From Lolliginicoccus lacisalsi (GTDB lineage: Bacteria > Actinomycetota > Actinomycetes > Mycobacteriales > Mycobacteriaceae): a stretch of 64,000 nucleotides of DNA. Below the pieces are notes generated by a model. It ran no database searches, had not been told where the DNA came from, and saw only the letters and a program-made list of their open reading frames with translations. A program made the position numbers and the translations under genes. Numbering within the stretch: the stretch's first letter is position 1; each line of letters starts with the position of its first letter. The stretch covers positions 145,288 through 209,287 of the forward strand of contig NZ_JACYWE010000003.1 of NCBI RefSeq assembly GCF_014841105.1, read 5' to 3'. This document shows positions 37,936 through 46,500 of this stretch, piece after piece.

Positions 37936-39924
37936 TCAGCGTTCGCCAGTGGCGCCGCTCTCCTCGCTGTTGCCGTCATTCCTCGTGAGCTTCGAGCCCT
38001 CGTGGGAGGCCTCGAACTCGGGAGTATCGAAAACCTCGCCGCCGAGCGGATCCTCGTCCGTCGCGTCCACGGAGATCCCGAGGTTGCCGGTCTTGGGATC
38101 CATGACGATGTCGCTGCTCGATACCGAATGCACCGACACCAGCAGCCCCGGGTGCTCGGGTGTCTTATCGGTGGGCTTCCAGGAATCGAGGCCAGCGAAG
38201 GTCGAGGAGATGCCCCGCGCGCCGCGCCATCGGCTGCGGTGCTCATGCTTGGGCGCGGGCGCTGCCACGGGCTGGGGCAGCACGATATCGGCCTCGCCCT
38301 CGCTGGTCGGCTCGCCGACGGGGACCACCCGCACATAGCGCGGCGTGCGGGCCACGTCGTAGTGGAACGCCTTGAGCAGCGAGAAGCACGCGAGCACCAG
38401 CACGATCGAGAATGGCACGGCCGTGGCGATCGACGCCGTCTGCAGGGCAACGAGGGAGCCGCTGCCACCGATGATCAGCAGCACCGCTGCCGCGATTCCC
38501 TCGAGGAACGCCCAGTACACGCGCGTGATCCTGCTGGTCTCCACATCTCCACCGTTGGAGAGGATATCGATCACCAGGGAGCCGGAGTCCGACGAGGTGA
38601 CAAAGAAGAACACGACCACCGCGATCGCGAGAATGCTCGTGATCATGCCCAGTGGCAACGTCCCGAGATACGCGAACAGCGCGGTATCCACCACCACTTC
38701 GGTTCCATCCGCCAGGTCACCGACCTCGCGCTGCCGCAGGATCGCGGAATCACCGAAGATCGTGAACCACAGCGAGCTGATGAGTGTCGGGGCGATCAGA
38801 ACGCCGGCGATGAATTCGCGAATAGTGCGCCCGCGCGAGATGCGCGCGACGAACATGCCCACGAAGGGCGCCCAGCTGATCCACCAGCCCCAGTAGAAGA
38901 TGGTCCAGCCCGCGGCCCAGCCGTCGTCGGCGAATGGCGCGGTGCGCAGCATCAGCTCGGGCAGCGCCTGGAAGTAGCCGCCGATGTTCTGCACCCACGA
39001 TTGCATGAGGAACAACGTCGGACCGGCCAGCAGCACGAACAGCGCGAGCAGCGCCGCGAGCGTCATGTTGATGTTCGACAGCCACTTGAGGCCCTTGTGG
39101 ACGCCAGTGACCACAGAGATCGTGGCGATCAGGGTGATCAGGGTGATCAGGCCGACGACCCACCAGTTGGATGCCTCGATCCAGCCGAGGAACTCGAGCC
39201 CGGCCATGATCTGCTGCACGCCGAAGCCCAGCGACGTCGCGACACCGAAAAGCGTGCCGACGATCGCCACCGCATCGATGGTGTGACCGAGGAAGCCCTC
39301 GACCCGCTTGCGTCCCAGCATCGGCTCGAGCAGCCAACGGACCGACAGCGGCCGACCCTTGCGGAACGTCATGTAGGCCAAGCCGAGGCCGACCACGACA
39401 TAGATCGACCAGGCGTGCAGTCCCCAGTGGAACATGGTGATCTGCAAGGCTTGGTTCGCGGCGGCATCGGTCGAGCCGGCGATGCGCCCTGCCTCGGGCG
39501 GGTCGACGTAGTGCATGAGCGGCTCGGCGACGCTGTAGAACAGCAACCCGATGCCCATGCCCGCGCTGAACAGCATCGCGAACCAGGAGAGCAGGCCGAA
39601 CTCGGGCTCCTCGTCATCGCGGCCGAGCCGGATCTCGCCAATCCGGGACAAAGCGCAATACAGGGAGAACACGACGAATCCGGTGGCGACGAGGATGTAC
39701 CACCAGCCCACGCCGTCGGAGATCCAAGTGTTGAGGGTGTCGAAGGCATCGCTCGCGGTGCTGCCGAAGATGGCAGCGAACGCCACGAGGCCGATGATGA
39801 TTATGGACGCTGGTACGAAGACTGGTTTGAGCAGCGACGCCCAGGCGGCGCCAACGCTGCCCCCGGACGGCGATGAGCTGGTGCCCGGCGAGCCGGTACC
39901 AGCCGGGGATCTGTCAGCTGACAC
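37936..39924 (-). CDS. BCCT family betaine/choline/carnitine transporter
   Basis: 662 residues. Twelve spans with BCCT signatures: GMGIGLLFYSVAEPLMHY, HWGLHAWSIYVVVGLGLAY and IFYWGWWISWAPFVGMFVARISRGRTIREF; the Trp-rich segment forms the aromatic substrate box. A hydrophilic C-terminal tail of about 125 residues follows, long and partly acidic, as in osmosensing BetP-type carriers. GTG start at 39924 with AGGAGG 4 nt upstream. Expected role: Na+-coupled uptake of compatible solutes under osmotic stress. Confidence 0.93.
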   Translation of the reverse strand: MSADRSPAGTGSPGTSSSPSGGSVGAAWASLLKPVFVPASIIIIGLVAFAAIFGSTASDAFDTLNTWISDGVGWWYILVATGFVVFSLYCALSRIGEIRLGRDDEEPEFGLLSWFAMLFSAGMGIGLLFYSVAEPLMHYVDPPEAGRIAGSTDAAANQALQITMFHWGLHAWSIYVVVGLGLAYMTFRKGRPLSVRWLLEPMLGRKRVEGFLGHTIDAVAIVGTLFGVATSLGFGVQQIMAGLEFLGWIEASNWWVVGLITLITLIATISVVTGVHKGLKWLSNINMTLAALLALFVLLAGPTLFLMQSWVQNIGGYFQALPELMLRTAPFADDGWAAGWTIFYWGWWISWAPFVGMFVARISRGRTIREFIAGVLIAPTLISSLWFTIFGDSAILRQREVGDLADGTEVVVDTALFAYLGTLPLGMITSILAIAVVVFFFVTSSDSGSLVIDILSNGGDVETSRITRVYWAFLEGIAAAVLLIIGGSGSLVALQTASIATAVPFSIVLVLACFSLLKAFHYDVARTPRYVRVVPVGEPTSEGEADIVLPQPVAAPAPKHEHRSRWRGARGISSTFAGLDSWKPTDKTPEHPGLLVSVHSVSSSDIVMDPKTGNLGISVDATDEDPLGGEVFDTPEFEASHEGSKLTRNDGNSEESGATGER

Positions 39925-39988
39925 GGTTCCTCCTCGGGAATCACATTCCTCTGTTGGTCACCTTTAGCGTGTCACACTTCCGCGCTGG

Positions 39989-40747
39989 CTAGCGCGGCTC
40001 GAGCAGCTTGCCCCGGATCACCTCGATTTCCCCAGGATCGAGGCCCAGGCCGCGCGAGAAGTACGTCGCCAGATCCCCGTACGACTCGTCAAGCGTGGCC
40101 CACGCGGTCCCGAGGAACGAGGGCTGCACCCTGAGCACGGGATACAGCCATTCGCGGGCGATGCCGTGGCGGCTCGCGGCATCGTAGATGGGCGCGAACA
40201 GCGCATCAGTGGCGGGGATGACCGAGAGATAGTGCTCGAGCAACTGATCCCGGTCCAGCCCAGCGATCGCGAGCAGCAGGGTCGCGGCCCATCCGGTGCG
40301 ATCCTTGCCCGCGGTGCAGTGGAAAAGCACGGGGCCGCTCGACCGCGCCACGGCCAGCAGGGTCTCTCGGAAGGCCTCGCGCGCGCCCTCGTCGGTGATG
40401 AACAGCTGGTACGCGGACGCCACCTCTTTCTCCGCCTTGCCGCTGGCGAGGAAGTCCGCGGCATGATCGGGATCATGCAAGGCCTGCGCGAAGCGGGCCG
40501 CGGTCGAGCGCTGCATGTTCGCGAAGACATCGGCCACAGTGACCTCGATGCCATCGGGCACCGAGGTGGGCATCGACGCTCGTTCGCTCGCGGTGCGCAG
40601 GTCCACCACGGTGCGGACGCCGAGCTCAGCGAGCGCATCGCCATGATGACCCCCCAGCTGGGCCGAGCGGAACACGAGCCCGGCACGCCCAGGCAGTCCG
40701 AGGGATGCCGCGTGGGCGCCGAGATCGAGCAGGTTCGGGATGCTCAC
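39989..40747 (-). CDS. PtpB-like tyrosine/lipid phosphatase
   Basis: 252 residues. Catalytic loop HCTAGKDRTG (143-152) with nucleophile Cys144 and Arg150; the CxxGKDR form is that of the mycobacterial PtpB family (triple-specificity protein/phosphoinositide phosphatases). N-terminal GLVFRSAQLGG and VVDLRTASER fit the same family. The GTG start overlaps the stop of the upstream hydrolase gene (GTGA), so the two are coupled. In M. tuberculosis PtpB is secreted, but I see no signal peptide here. Confidence 0.88.
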   Translation of the reverse strand: MSIPNLLDLGAHAASLGLPGRAGLVFRSAQLGGHHGDALAELGVRTVVDLRTASERASMPTSVPDGIEVTVADVFANMQRSTAARFAQALHDPDHAADFLASGKAEKEVASAYQLFITDEGAREAFRETLLAVARSSGPVLFHCTAGKDRTGWAATLLLAIAGLDRDQLLEHYLSVIPATDALFAPIYDAASRHGIAREWLYPVLRVQPSFLGTAWATLDESYGDLATYFSRGLGLDPGEIEVIRGKLLEPR

Positions 40748-41745
40748 GGTGCCTGATCCCCGGGTTCCCCGCGATACCGGTCCTCGATCTCCTCCACGAA
40801 GCGGGACGTCATGCTGGCCACCAGGTCAGGCTGGTAGAGCGGCAGCCAGTGGCCACCGTCGACGAAGCGGATCCGGCAATCCAGGGCCCACTCGGCCGCG
40901 CCGGACTGCGCCACCGGGGGAAATAGCTTGTCATTCTCGGGAACGATCACCAGCGACGGAACAGGCTTGCGGGGCTCGCCGGTGACACGGTCGGGCTTGC
41001 GGCCGAACAACTGGCTGTAGATGTTGGCCGTGTAGATCCGCAGGCCGTCCCGGTTGCGGGCCGCGAGCCCGGAGCCGTAGCCGCGCGGGCGCTCGCCCGT
41101 CTCGAACTTCCACTTGACCATCCTGATCGCGGCATCGCCGAGGCCGATGCGGAACAAGGCAGGGGTCAGCACGGGCAGCTGCAGCATCGTCATGTAGGTA
41201 TTCGTCGGCCACAACCGCACCAGGTCACGAAGGTGCTGCCAGTCGAGCCGCAGCTGATCCCGCACCCACGCCGAGTAATAGTCAGGCGAGGCGGATCCGA
41301 TCGTGGTGAGCGACAGCAGCTCGATGCCATCGACTGGATGCAGGGCCAGGTCCCAGGCTCCCGCGCCGCCCCAGTTGTGCGCGAGCAGGTGAACCCGGCC
41401 GTTGACCGCGAGGGTCCGGGCGACCGAGGCGATATCGTCGGCGAGGTGGGCGATCGTATAGTCGCCGATCGAGCTGGGGCGGTCCGACTTGCCTGCCCCG
41501 CGCATGTCGAACGCCACAACGTGGTAGTTCTCGGCAAGGCGGTCGATCACTGGTTCCCACATGCGGTGATCATCGGGAAAGCCATGCACGCACAGCACGG
41601 TGGGCCGGGCCGGGTCGCCATAGGAGTACGTGGCCAGGCGCACGCCATCGGTGCTGACCACCCAGCGGTCCGAGACGACCCCGCGTGCGTGGCTGCGAGC
41701 TGTCTGGCTGGGCCGTGGATCTGCGGTGTCATCCGCGTGTGCCAT
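40744..41745 (-). CDS. Alpha/beta hydrolase with Asn at the nucleophile position
   Basis: 333 residues. Oxyanion loop HGFPDD (54-59), ligand segment DMRGAGKSDRP (80-90), acid PENDK and catalytic His in DGGHWLPLYQP, all typical of epoxide hydrolase/dehalogenase-like enzymes. The nucleophile elbow, normally GHDWGG, is AHNWGG with Asn124 (AAC) where Asp or Ser is expected. The protein may be inactive, may activate by deamidation, or may have a non-hydrolytic role. It overlaps the PtpB-like gene by 4 bp (GTGA). Confidence 0.88.
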   Translation of the reverse strand: MAHADDTADPRPSQTARSHARGVVSDRWVVSTDGVRLATYSYGDPARPTVLCVHGFPDDHRMWEPVIDRLAENYHVVAFDMRGAGKSDRPSSIGDYTIAHLADDIASVARTLAVNGRVHLLAHNWGGAGAWDLALHPVDGIELLSLTTIGSASPDYYSAWVRDQLRLDWQHLRDLVRLWPTNTYMTMLQLPVLTPALFRIGLGDAAIRMVKWKFETGERPRGYGSGLAARNRDGLRIYTANIYSQLFGRKPDRVTGEPRKPVPSLVIVPENDKLFPPVAQSGAAEWALDCRIRFVDGGHWLPLYQPDLVASMTSRFVEEIEDRYRGEPGDQAP

Positions 41746-41856
41746 GTGAACCTCAATGCTCCGAGCCGACGGTGAACATCTCGCAGGCTAGCGCAGGGCG
41801 TCGTGGTGGTGCTAGCACCGCGCTGCGATGCCCTCGCGCGCCGACCAGGCTGCTCG

Positions 41857-42207
41857 CTACAGCAGCTCGCGCACCGTCTCCGCTGGCCGGGCGAGCCTGC
41901 TGCCGCTGGCAGCGCGCACGAAGGGCCGCTCGATCAGCACGGGGTTGGCCACCATCGCGTCCAGAGCGGCCTCCTCGGTCAGGCCAGGATCGTCGAGGCC
42001 AAGCTCCTTGTACAGCTTCTCGCGGCGGCGCAGGGCCTGGCGGGGCGCGAGCCCGGAATCGCGGATGAGCGCGGCGAGCTCCTCGCGGGACGGCGGATCC
42101 TCCAGGTATTTCACGATCGTGGGCTCGGTTCCGGTCTCCCGGATCAGCGCGAGCACCGCGCGAGAGGTAGAGCATCGGGGGTTGTGATAGATCGTGACAT
42201 CGCTCAT
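41857..42207 (-). CDS. arsC: Arsenate reductase ArsC (glutaredoxin/thioredoxin-fold type)
   Basis: 116 residues, the normal length. Active-site NPRCSTSR has Cys12, the start of the thioredoxin-like fold; TIVKYLEDPPSREEL and an Arg-rich middle fit ArsC/Spx-like reductases, and NPVLIERPFVRA supplies the conserved cis-Pro segment. No other arsenic gene is nearby, so the physiological substrate may not be arsenate. It is divergent from the GntR regulator, with about 95 bp between the starts. Confidence 0.9.
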   Translation of the reverse strand: MSDVTIYHNPRCSTSRAVLALIRETGTEPTIVKYLEDPPSREELAALIRDSGLAPRQALRRREKLYKELGLDDPGLTEEAALDAMVANPVLIERPFVRAASGSRLARPAETVRELL

Positions 42208-42301
42208 GGGGAAATTGTCGCTGACTCGCCACCAATATGGGGCACGCGCGTGATACTGGTGTGTGCCCGGCGCGTGGACCGGGAGAGCGAGGTACGTGTG
42301 G

Positions 42302-42748
42302 ATGCTGGTCTCGATTGATGGCGGCTCGGCCCTGCCGCCCTATGAGCAGATCGTATGCGGGGTCGTCGATGCCGTTCGCGAGGGCGCGCTGATCGCGGGG
42401 ACCAAGCTGCCGACCGTGCGCGCGCTCGCTGGCGACCTTCGGATCTCGCCGAACACAGTGGCCAGGGCCTACCGCGAGCTCGAGGCCAGGGGCGTGATCG
42501 AGACGCATGGCCGGCTCGGGACTTTCGTCGCGCCCGGCGCGGACCCGGTGCGAGGGCGCGCGGAATCCGCGGCGACCGAGTTCGTCGCCCAGCTCACCGG
42601 CCTCGGATATGGCGCAGCGGAGATCCGCATCCTCGTGGATGCGGCGCTGCGCGGCATCGATGGCTCAAGCGTTGAGGACCAGGCGGCCGATCGCCACGAC
42701 GATCGCCAGGACAAGAAGCGTGCCGACGTAGGGGAGCGCGGGGGCTAG
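42302..42748 (+). CDS. GntR family regulator, YtrA-like short form
   Basis: 148 residues. PPYEQIVCGVVDAVREGALIAGTKLPTVRALAGDLRISPNTVARAYRELEARGVIETHGRLGTFVA (about 12-77) is a complete GntR winged helix; only a short C-terminal helix follows, as in YtrA types that often govern ABC exporters. The last 27 codons overlap the 3' end of the converging DoxX gene and encode a charged, low-complexity tail, so this end may be recent read-on past a lost stop. Start ambiguous between ATG 42302 and GTG 42296. Confidence 0.85.
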   Translation: MLVSIDGGSALPPYEQIVCGVVDAVREGALIAGTKLPTVRALAGDLRISPNTVARAYRELEARGVIETHGRLGTFVAPGADPVRGRAESAATEFVAQLTGLGYGAAEIRILVDAALRGIDGSSVEDQAADRHDDRQDKKRADVGERGG

Positions 42749-43042
42749 CTCGCCCCGGCGGTGCAGCACCAGGCAGGCGAGCGCGAGCAGAGCCGCGAGG
42801 CCGGCCGCGGCGAGCGGGGTGATCAGGGGGTAGATGCCGGTGGCCTGGGGGAGGACCAGCCCGAGCGCGCCCAGGATCTCGAGGATGCCGATCGCGCGGA
42901 CCGCGTTGGGGGAGAAGTCGTGGGCCCAGCCTGCTCGAGGCCTGGCCTGGTAGGCATCGTAGGGCGTGGAAGTCTTGGTCACGCCACTGAGGAGAAACGC
43001 TGCGGCAAGGATCGCGGAAGGAATCCATAACACTAGGTCCAT
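42665..43042 (-). CDS. DoxX-like membrane protein (1)
   Basis: 125 residues with four hydrophobic spans. FLLSGVTKTSTPYDAYQA, then AIGILEILGALGLVLPQATGIYPLITPLAAAGLAALLALACLVLHRRG, as in DoxX-like proteins (four-helix quinone-linked or thiol-stress membrane proteins). GGGAGG precedes the ATG. It converges on, and overlaps by 84 bp, the GntR regulator gene, and is divergent from a second DoxX gene. Confidence 0.82.
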   Translation of the reverse strand: MDLVLWIPSAILAAAFLLSGVTKTSTPYDAYQARPRAGWAHDFSPNAVRAIGILEILGALGLVLPQATGIYPLITPLAAAGLAALLALACLVLHRRGELAPALPYVGTLLVLAIVVAIGRLVLNA

Positions 43043-43174
43043 TCGGCCTCCCCTGGATTTCCTTGCTGGTAGACCAGGCTATAGCGCGGAGCAGCGGACG
43101 ACTAGCGGATCGGGCTCCGCGTCGGCGCATGGCGGCGCGGGTGCAGCGGCCGCAACCAGCCATTCACCCGAAAT

Positions 43175-43192
43175 TAGTTGCATAGTCAACTA
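43175..43192. promoter_or_regulatory. Palindrome between divergent DoxX genes
   Basis: TAGTTG-N6-CAACTA, directly followed by TAGAAT, a fair -10 for the rightward gene. It has the size and form of a MarR/HxlR/YodB-type operator and could control both DoxX genes. Confidence 0.55.
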
Positions 43193-43284
43193 GAATGTCG
43201 CTATCGTGCACTCACGAGCCCGCCCGGCACGAGTCCGCTGGGCAACGTGGCCCCGCGCACGAACCCCACCAGGAGGAAACCCCC

Positions 43285-43704
43285 ATGGCACACGGATGGC
43301 ATCGCGATATCGCTGTACTCATCGCCCGGATCGGCATCGGCATCATCTTCGCCGCGCACGGATGGCAGAAGCTCAACGACCAGACCATCGATGGCGTGCA
43401 GCAATACTTCGCCTCGATCAACGCGCCCCTGCCCGAGATCACCGCCTACCTCGTCACCTACCTCGAGCTCGGTGGCGGCATCGCGCTGATCATCGGCGCC
43501 CTCACCCCAGTGGTGGGCCTCCTGCTCTTCGCCAACATGGTCGGGGCCTTCGTCCTCGTCCACGTGGAGAACGGCATCTTCGTCGCCGACGGCGGCTACG
43601 AGCTCGTCCTCGCCCTGGGCGTTGGCTCGCTCATGATCGCCGCCATCGGAGCAGGACGGATCAGCGTGGACGCCTTCATTCCCGGCCTGCGCACCCCTGC
43701 CTGA
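43285..43704 (+). CDS. DoxX family membrane protein (2)
   Basis: 139 residues, four spans. RIGIGIIFAAHGWQKLNDQTIDGVQQYF, then YLELGGGIALIIGALTPVVGLLLFANMVGAFVLVHVENGIFV and a third segment YELVLALGVGSLMIA match DoxX/MhqP-type proteins, known for quinone or thiol stress roles. AGGAGG lies 8 nt before the ATG at 43285. A palindromic operator candidate lies about 95 bp upstream. Confidence 0.9.
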   Translation: MAHGWHRDIAVLIARIGIGIIFAAHGWQKLNDQTIDGVQQYFASINAPLPEITAYLVTYLELGGGIALIIGALTPVVGLLLFANMVGAFVLVHVENGIFVADGGYELVLALGVGSLMIAAIGAGRISVDAFIPGLRTPA

Positions 43705-43732
43705 CCGTCGCTGGAACGGTCTGCGACGCGCG

Positions 43733-43799
43733 GTGACCGCTGGCGCGGTGGGCGCCGCGCCAACTGGCGCCGTGACCGCTGGCGCGGTGGGCGCCGCCG
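43733..43799. repeat. Direct repeat, 26 bp x 2
   Basis: GTGACCGCTGGCGCGGTGGG plus CGCCGC occurs at 43733-43758 and again at 43774-43799, immediately before inverted repeat copy C. Confidence 0.75.
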
Positions 43800-43803
43800 C
43801 CCC

Positions 43804-43872
43804 CAAACGCGATAGAAACTGCCGAGATCCCAGGGCAGGTTCTATCGCGTTTGGCGTTTTCCGGTGCTTTTG
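43804..43872 (+). repeat. Inverted repeat family 1, copy C
   Basis: Arms CAAACGCGATAGAAA (43804-43818) and GTTCTATCGCGTTTG (43839-43853; one mismatch at the loop end), 20-nt spacer, tail GCGTTTTCCGGTGCTTTTGC. It lies 100 bp past the DoxX (2) stop, between converging genes, oriented with DoxX. Confidence 0.92.
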
Positions 43873-43916
43873 CGAGCGAGCGCCGCTCGCCCCGTCGCCG
43901 CTAGCCCGCCGCGCCG

Positions 43917-44729
43917 CTAGCCCAGGCAGGTGTCGAAAACATCGAGCATCGCGTCCCGCTCGGCAGCGGTGACCCACAGCCGATAGATCGTCTTCACCTC
44001 GATCTGCTGCGATACAAAGGTGCACCGGTAGGAACGATTTGGCGGCAACCAGCCCGAGGCATCGCTGTCGCTCTTCTGCTGGTTCGCCCAGCCCGCCACG
44101 GCCAGCAGGTTCCGCGGATCATTCGCGAAGTTCCGCCGCTCCCGCTCCGACAGCTGCTGCGCGCCCTTCTGCCACGCGTCGGACAGGGCCACGAGGTGAT
44201 CGACCTGCACCTCGCCGGACGTCTCCGGCCCGCGCACGAACTCGATCGTCTCCAGCGTGACCGGATCAAGGATCGTTCCCTCGCCCACGACGCAGCCCTC
44301 CTCGCCGGGCCGGAACGTGACCTCCAGGAAATCGCGGATCAGGATGTCATTGCGCGTGTCGCAGCCATTGCCGCCGAACTCGACGTCCACATCGTCGGTC
44401 CATGCCGGGCCGAACTCCTCCCGGTCGTAGCCCGTCTGTGGCGCGCGCCCGCGAACGGGCAGCTCATCCAGCGCCTCCCGGGCAGCCTCCCACCGCGCGA
44501 TCTCCGCGTCCGTCGCCGGCGTCCCCGGGCTATGCCAGGACACATCGGACCGGTCGAATCCTTCCGGGATCGACGCGGTGACGTCATCGGAGCGTTCCTG
44601 CGCTCCCGTCACGACCACCAGCACGCCAAGGCCGACGATCACGAGCAGCACGATCGCGATCCGCACCTTGGTGCTCACCACTCCACGGAGCTTCTTGTCC
44701 ACGGCGAACGCGAGGTCTGCGCGCTTCAT
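43917..44729 (-). CDS. Membrane-anchored or secreted HNH endonuclease-family protein
   Basis: 270 residues. A charged start, then a hydrophobic segment (about 24-41) that anchors or exports the rest. VDHLVALSDAWQKGA (176-190) is the HNH beta-alpha core, with NDPRNLLAV following and paired cysteines (C123...C146). This arrangement is the DUF1524-type secreted nuclease common in actinobacteria. The active site would face outside the cytoplasm, so it may degrade extracellular DNA or act on competitors. No cognate immunity gene is adjacent. Confidence 0.85.
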   Translation of the reverse strand: MKRADLAFAVDKKLRGVVSTKVRIAIVLLVIVGLGVLVVVTGAQERSDDVTASIPEGFDRSDVSWHSPGTPATDAEIARWEAAREALDELPVRGRAPQTGYDREEFGPAWTDDVDVEFGGNGCDTRNDILIRDFLEVTFRPGEEGCVVGEGTILDPVTLETIEFVRGPETSGEVQVDHLVALSDAWQKGAQQLSERERRNFANDPRNLLAVAGWANQQKSDSDASGWLPPNRSYRCTFVSQQIEVKTIYRLWVTAAERDAMLDVFDTCLG

Positions 44730-44856
44730 CCACCCACCCTTTGCATCGTTGTCGAGTCAATCCGGGCAATAGTCGACACCTTGTCTACCACCAGGGGCCG
44801 ACAAGCCCGAATCGCAACGATGCCGGGGGATCGGGGGAATCACCGGCCCCGGGCGA

Positions 44857-46476
44857 TCACCGCCAGCTCGGCAGCCACAACTGCCACTGCCAGAATTCCT
44901 CGCTGATCGGCACCGCGGTCAGGATCGGGTACAGCCACGCGAAGTTCACGATGACCAGCGCCAGGTAGCAGCACACCACCAGCCTGGCCAGCACGCGCCG
45001 CTCCTCCGACCGCGCCGACGCCCGAAGCAGGTCACCCAGCGTTAGCGCCACCATCATCACCAGGAATGGCGCCATGGGAGCGGCATAGAAGTAGTACATC
45101 TGCCGGTCCAGGTTCACGAACCACGGCAGGAAGCCCGCCAGGTACCCCGTCAGCACCAGCGCATGCCGGCCATCCCGGTGCGCGACGATCCGCCACGCCG
45201 ACCAGGCGATCACCGGCAGCGCCGCCCACCACAGCGCCGGTGTGCCCAGCAGCATCACCGCGCGCACGCACGACGCCGCGCCGCACCCAGAGATCTCTGG
45301 GCCGTCCACGAAGTAGTACAGCATCGGGCGCAGCCCCATCGGCCACGTCCACGGCTTCGACTCCCACGGATGCACATGGCCCGCCGAGTTCGTCAGCCCA
45401 GCATGGAACTCCAGGATGTTGGCATGGTTGTGCCACAACGAGCGTACGGCGTCCGGCAGGAACGACCACGCTCCGCCCGTTCCCACATCCCGGCCCACCG
45501 CATGCCGGTCCACGCCGGTCTCGCTCGCGAACCACGCCCAGTAGCTCCCGAGATACACCCCGGCAGGCACGACGAGCAGCGCCCACAACGCGGGAGCCAT
45601 ATCCCGCGCCAGCGTCCCCCGGAGCGGCCGCCGCACCCGGTACCGATAGCGCGCCGCGAGGTCGAGCGCCACGCTCATCACCCCGAAGAACGCGATGAAG
45701 TACAGCCCGGACCACTTGGTCGCCACCGCCAGCCCCAGCAGCACCCCGGCCGCGAACCGCCACCAGCGCACGCCCATTCGCGGACCCAGCGCGGACGCGC
45801 CGATCCGGCCCTCCTCGTAGGCTCGGGCGAACCGCGAGCGCACGTCATCGCGGTCGATGACCAGGCAGCCGAACGCCGCGACCACCAGCACCACGAGGAA
45901 GATGTCGAGCATCCCCATCCGCGAGGTCACGAACGTCAGCCCGTCCACCAGGACCAGCAGTCCCGCGATGGCGCCCACCAGCGTGGACCGGGCCAGCCGC
46001 CGCGCGATGCGCGTCACCAGCACTACCAGCACCACTCCGGCCGCCGCCGCCGAGAACCGCCAGCCCAGCGCCGAGTAGCCCAGCATCGCCTCGCCCAGCG
46101 CGATCAGCTGCTTGCCCAGCGGAGGGTGCACCACCAGCCCGTACGCCGGGTTCTCCTCCACCCAGCCGCCACGCAGCATCTGCCAGGCCTGGGTCACATA
46201 ATGCTTCTCATCGAAGACCGGCATGCCGCCATCGGTCGGCGTGCCCAGCCGCGCGAACCGCGTGATCGCCGCCAGCACCGCGAGGAACAGCGCCACCATC
46301 CAGCCGCGCAGCCGATCAGCGGGCATCGGCACCTCGACCGGATCCACCGGCCCCGGCGAATCCCCCCGCACCGAGCGATCAGGAACTGAATGCCGCGGCG
46401 GTCCCGCGTGCGCCGGGGAACCATCGCGCTGGGACCGGCGCACCCCGGATCGACGCGCGAGTTCGAGAACCGTCAC
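44857..46476 (-). CDS. pmt: Dolichyl-phosphate-mannose-type protein O-mannosyltransferase
   Basis: 539 residues, GT39 family. Eleven or so spans. FDEKHYVTQAWQMLRGGW contains the catalytic Asp-Glu of the first external loop, VVHPPLGKQLIALGE follows, and a large loop has HANILEFHAGL...HPWESKPWTWP, typical of actinobacterial Pmt (Rv1002c). It transfers mannose from polyprenyl-phosphate to Ser/Thr of exported proteins. The GTG at 46476 has a TACGAT box ending 6 nt before it and no ribosome site, so it is probably leaderless. Divergent from rsmI across 24 bp, as in M. tuberculosis. Confidence 0.93.
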   Translation of the reverse strand: MTVLELARRSGVRRSQRDGSPAHAGPPRHSVPDRSVRGDSPGPVDPVEVPMPADRLRGWMVALFLAVLAAITRFARLGTPTDGGMPVFDEKHYVTQAWQMLRGGWVEENPAYGLVVHPPLGKQLIALGEAMLGYSALGWRFSAAAAGVVLVVLVTRIARRLARSTLVGAIAGLLVLVDGLTFVTSRMGMLDIFLVVLVVAAFGCLVIDRDDVRSRFARAYEEGRIGASALGPRMGVRWWRFAAGVLLGLAVATKWSGLYFIAFFGVMSVALDLAARYRYRVRRPLRGTLARDMAPALWALLVVPAGVYLGSYWAWFASETGVDRHAVGRDVGTGGAWSFLPDAVRSLWHNHANILEFHAGLTNSAGHVHPWESKPWTWPMGLRPMLYYFVDGPEISGCGAASCVRAVMLLGTPALWWAALPVIAWSAWRIVAHRDGRHALVLTGYLAGFLPWFVNLDRQMYYFYAAPMAPFLVMMVALTLGDLLRASARSEERRVLARLVVCCYLALVIVNFAWLYPILTAVPISEEFWQWQLWLPSWR

Positions 46477-46500
46477 CCCACGATCGTAGGCTGTACCACC
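46477..46500. promoter_or_regulatory. 24-bp divergent leaderless promoter pair (pmt/rsmI)
   Basis: On the plus strand TAGGCT (46487-46492), 8 nt, ATG of rsmI. On the minus strand TACGAT (46488-46483), 6 nt, GTG of pmt. The two -10 boxes overlap by 2 bp, so each -35 must lie inside the other gene's coding sequence and only one polymerase can bind at a time. Confidence 0.6.
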
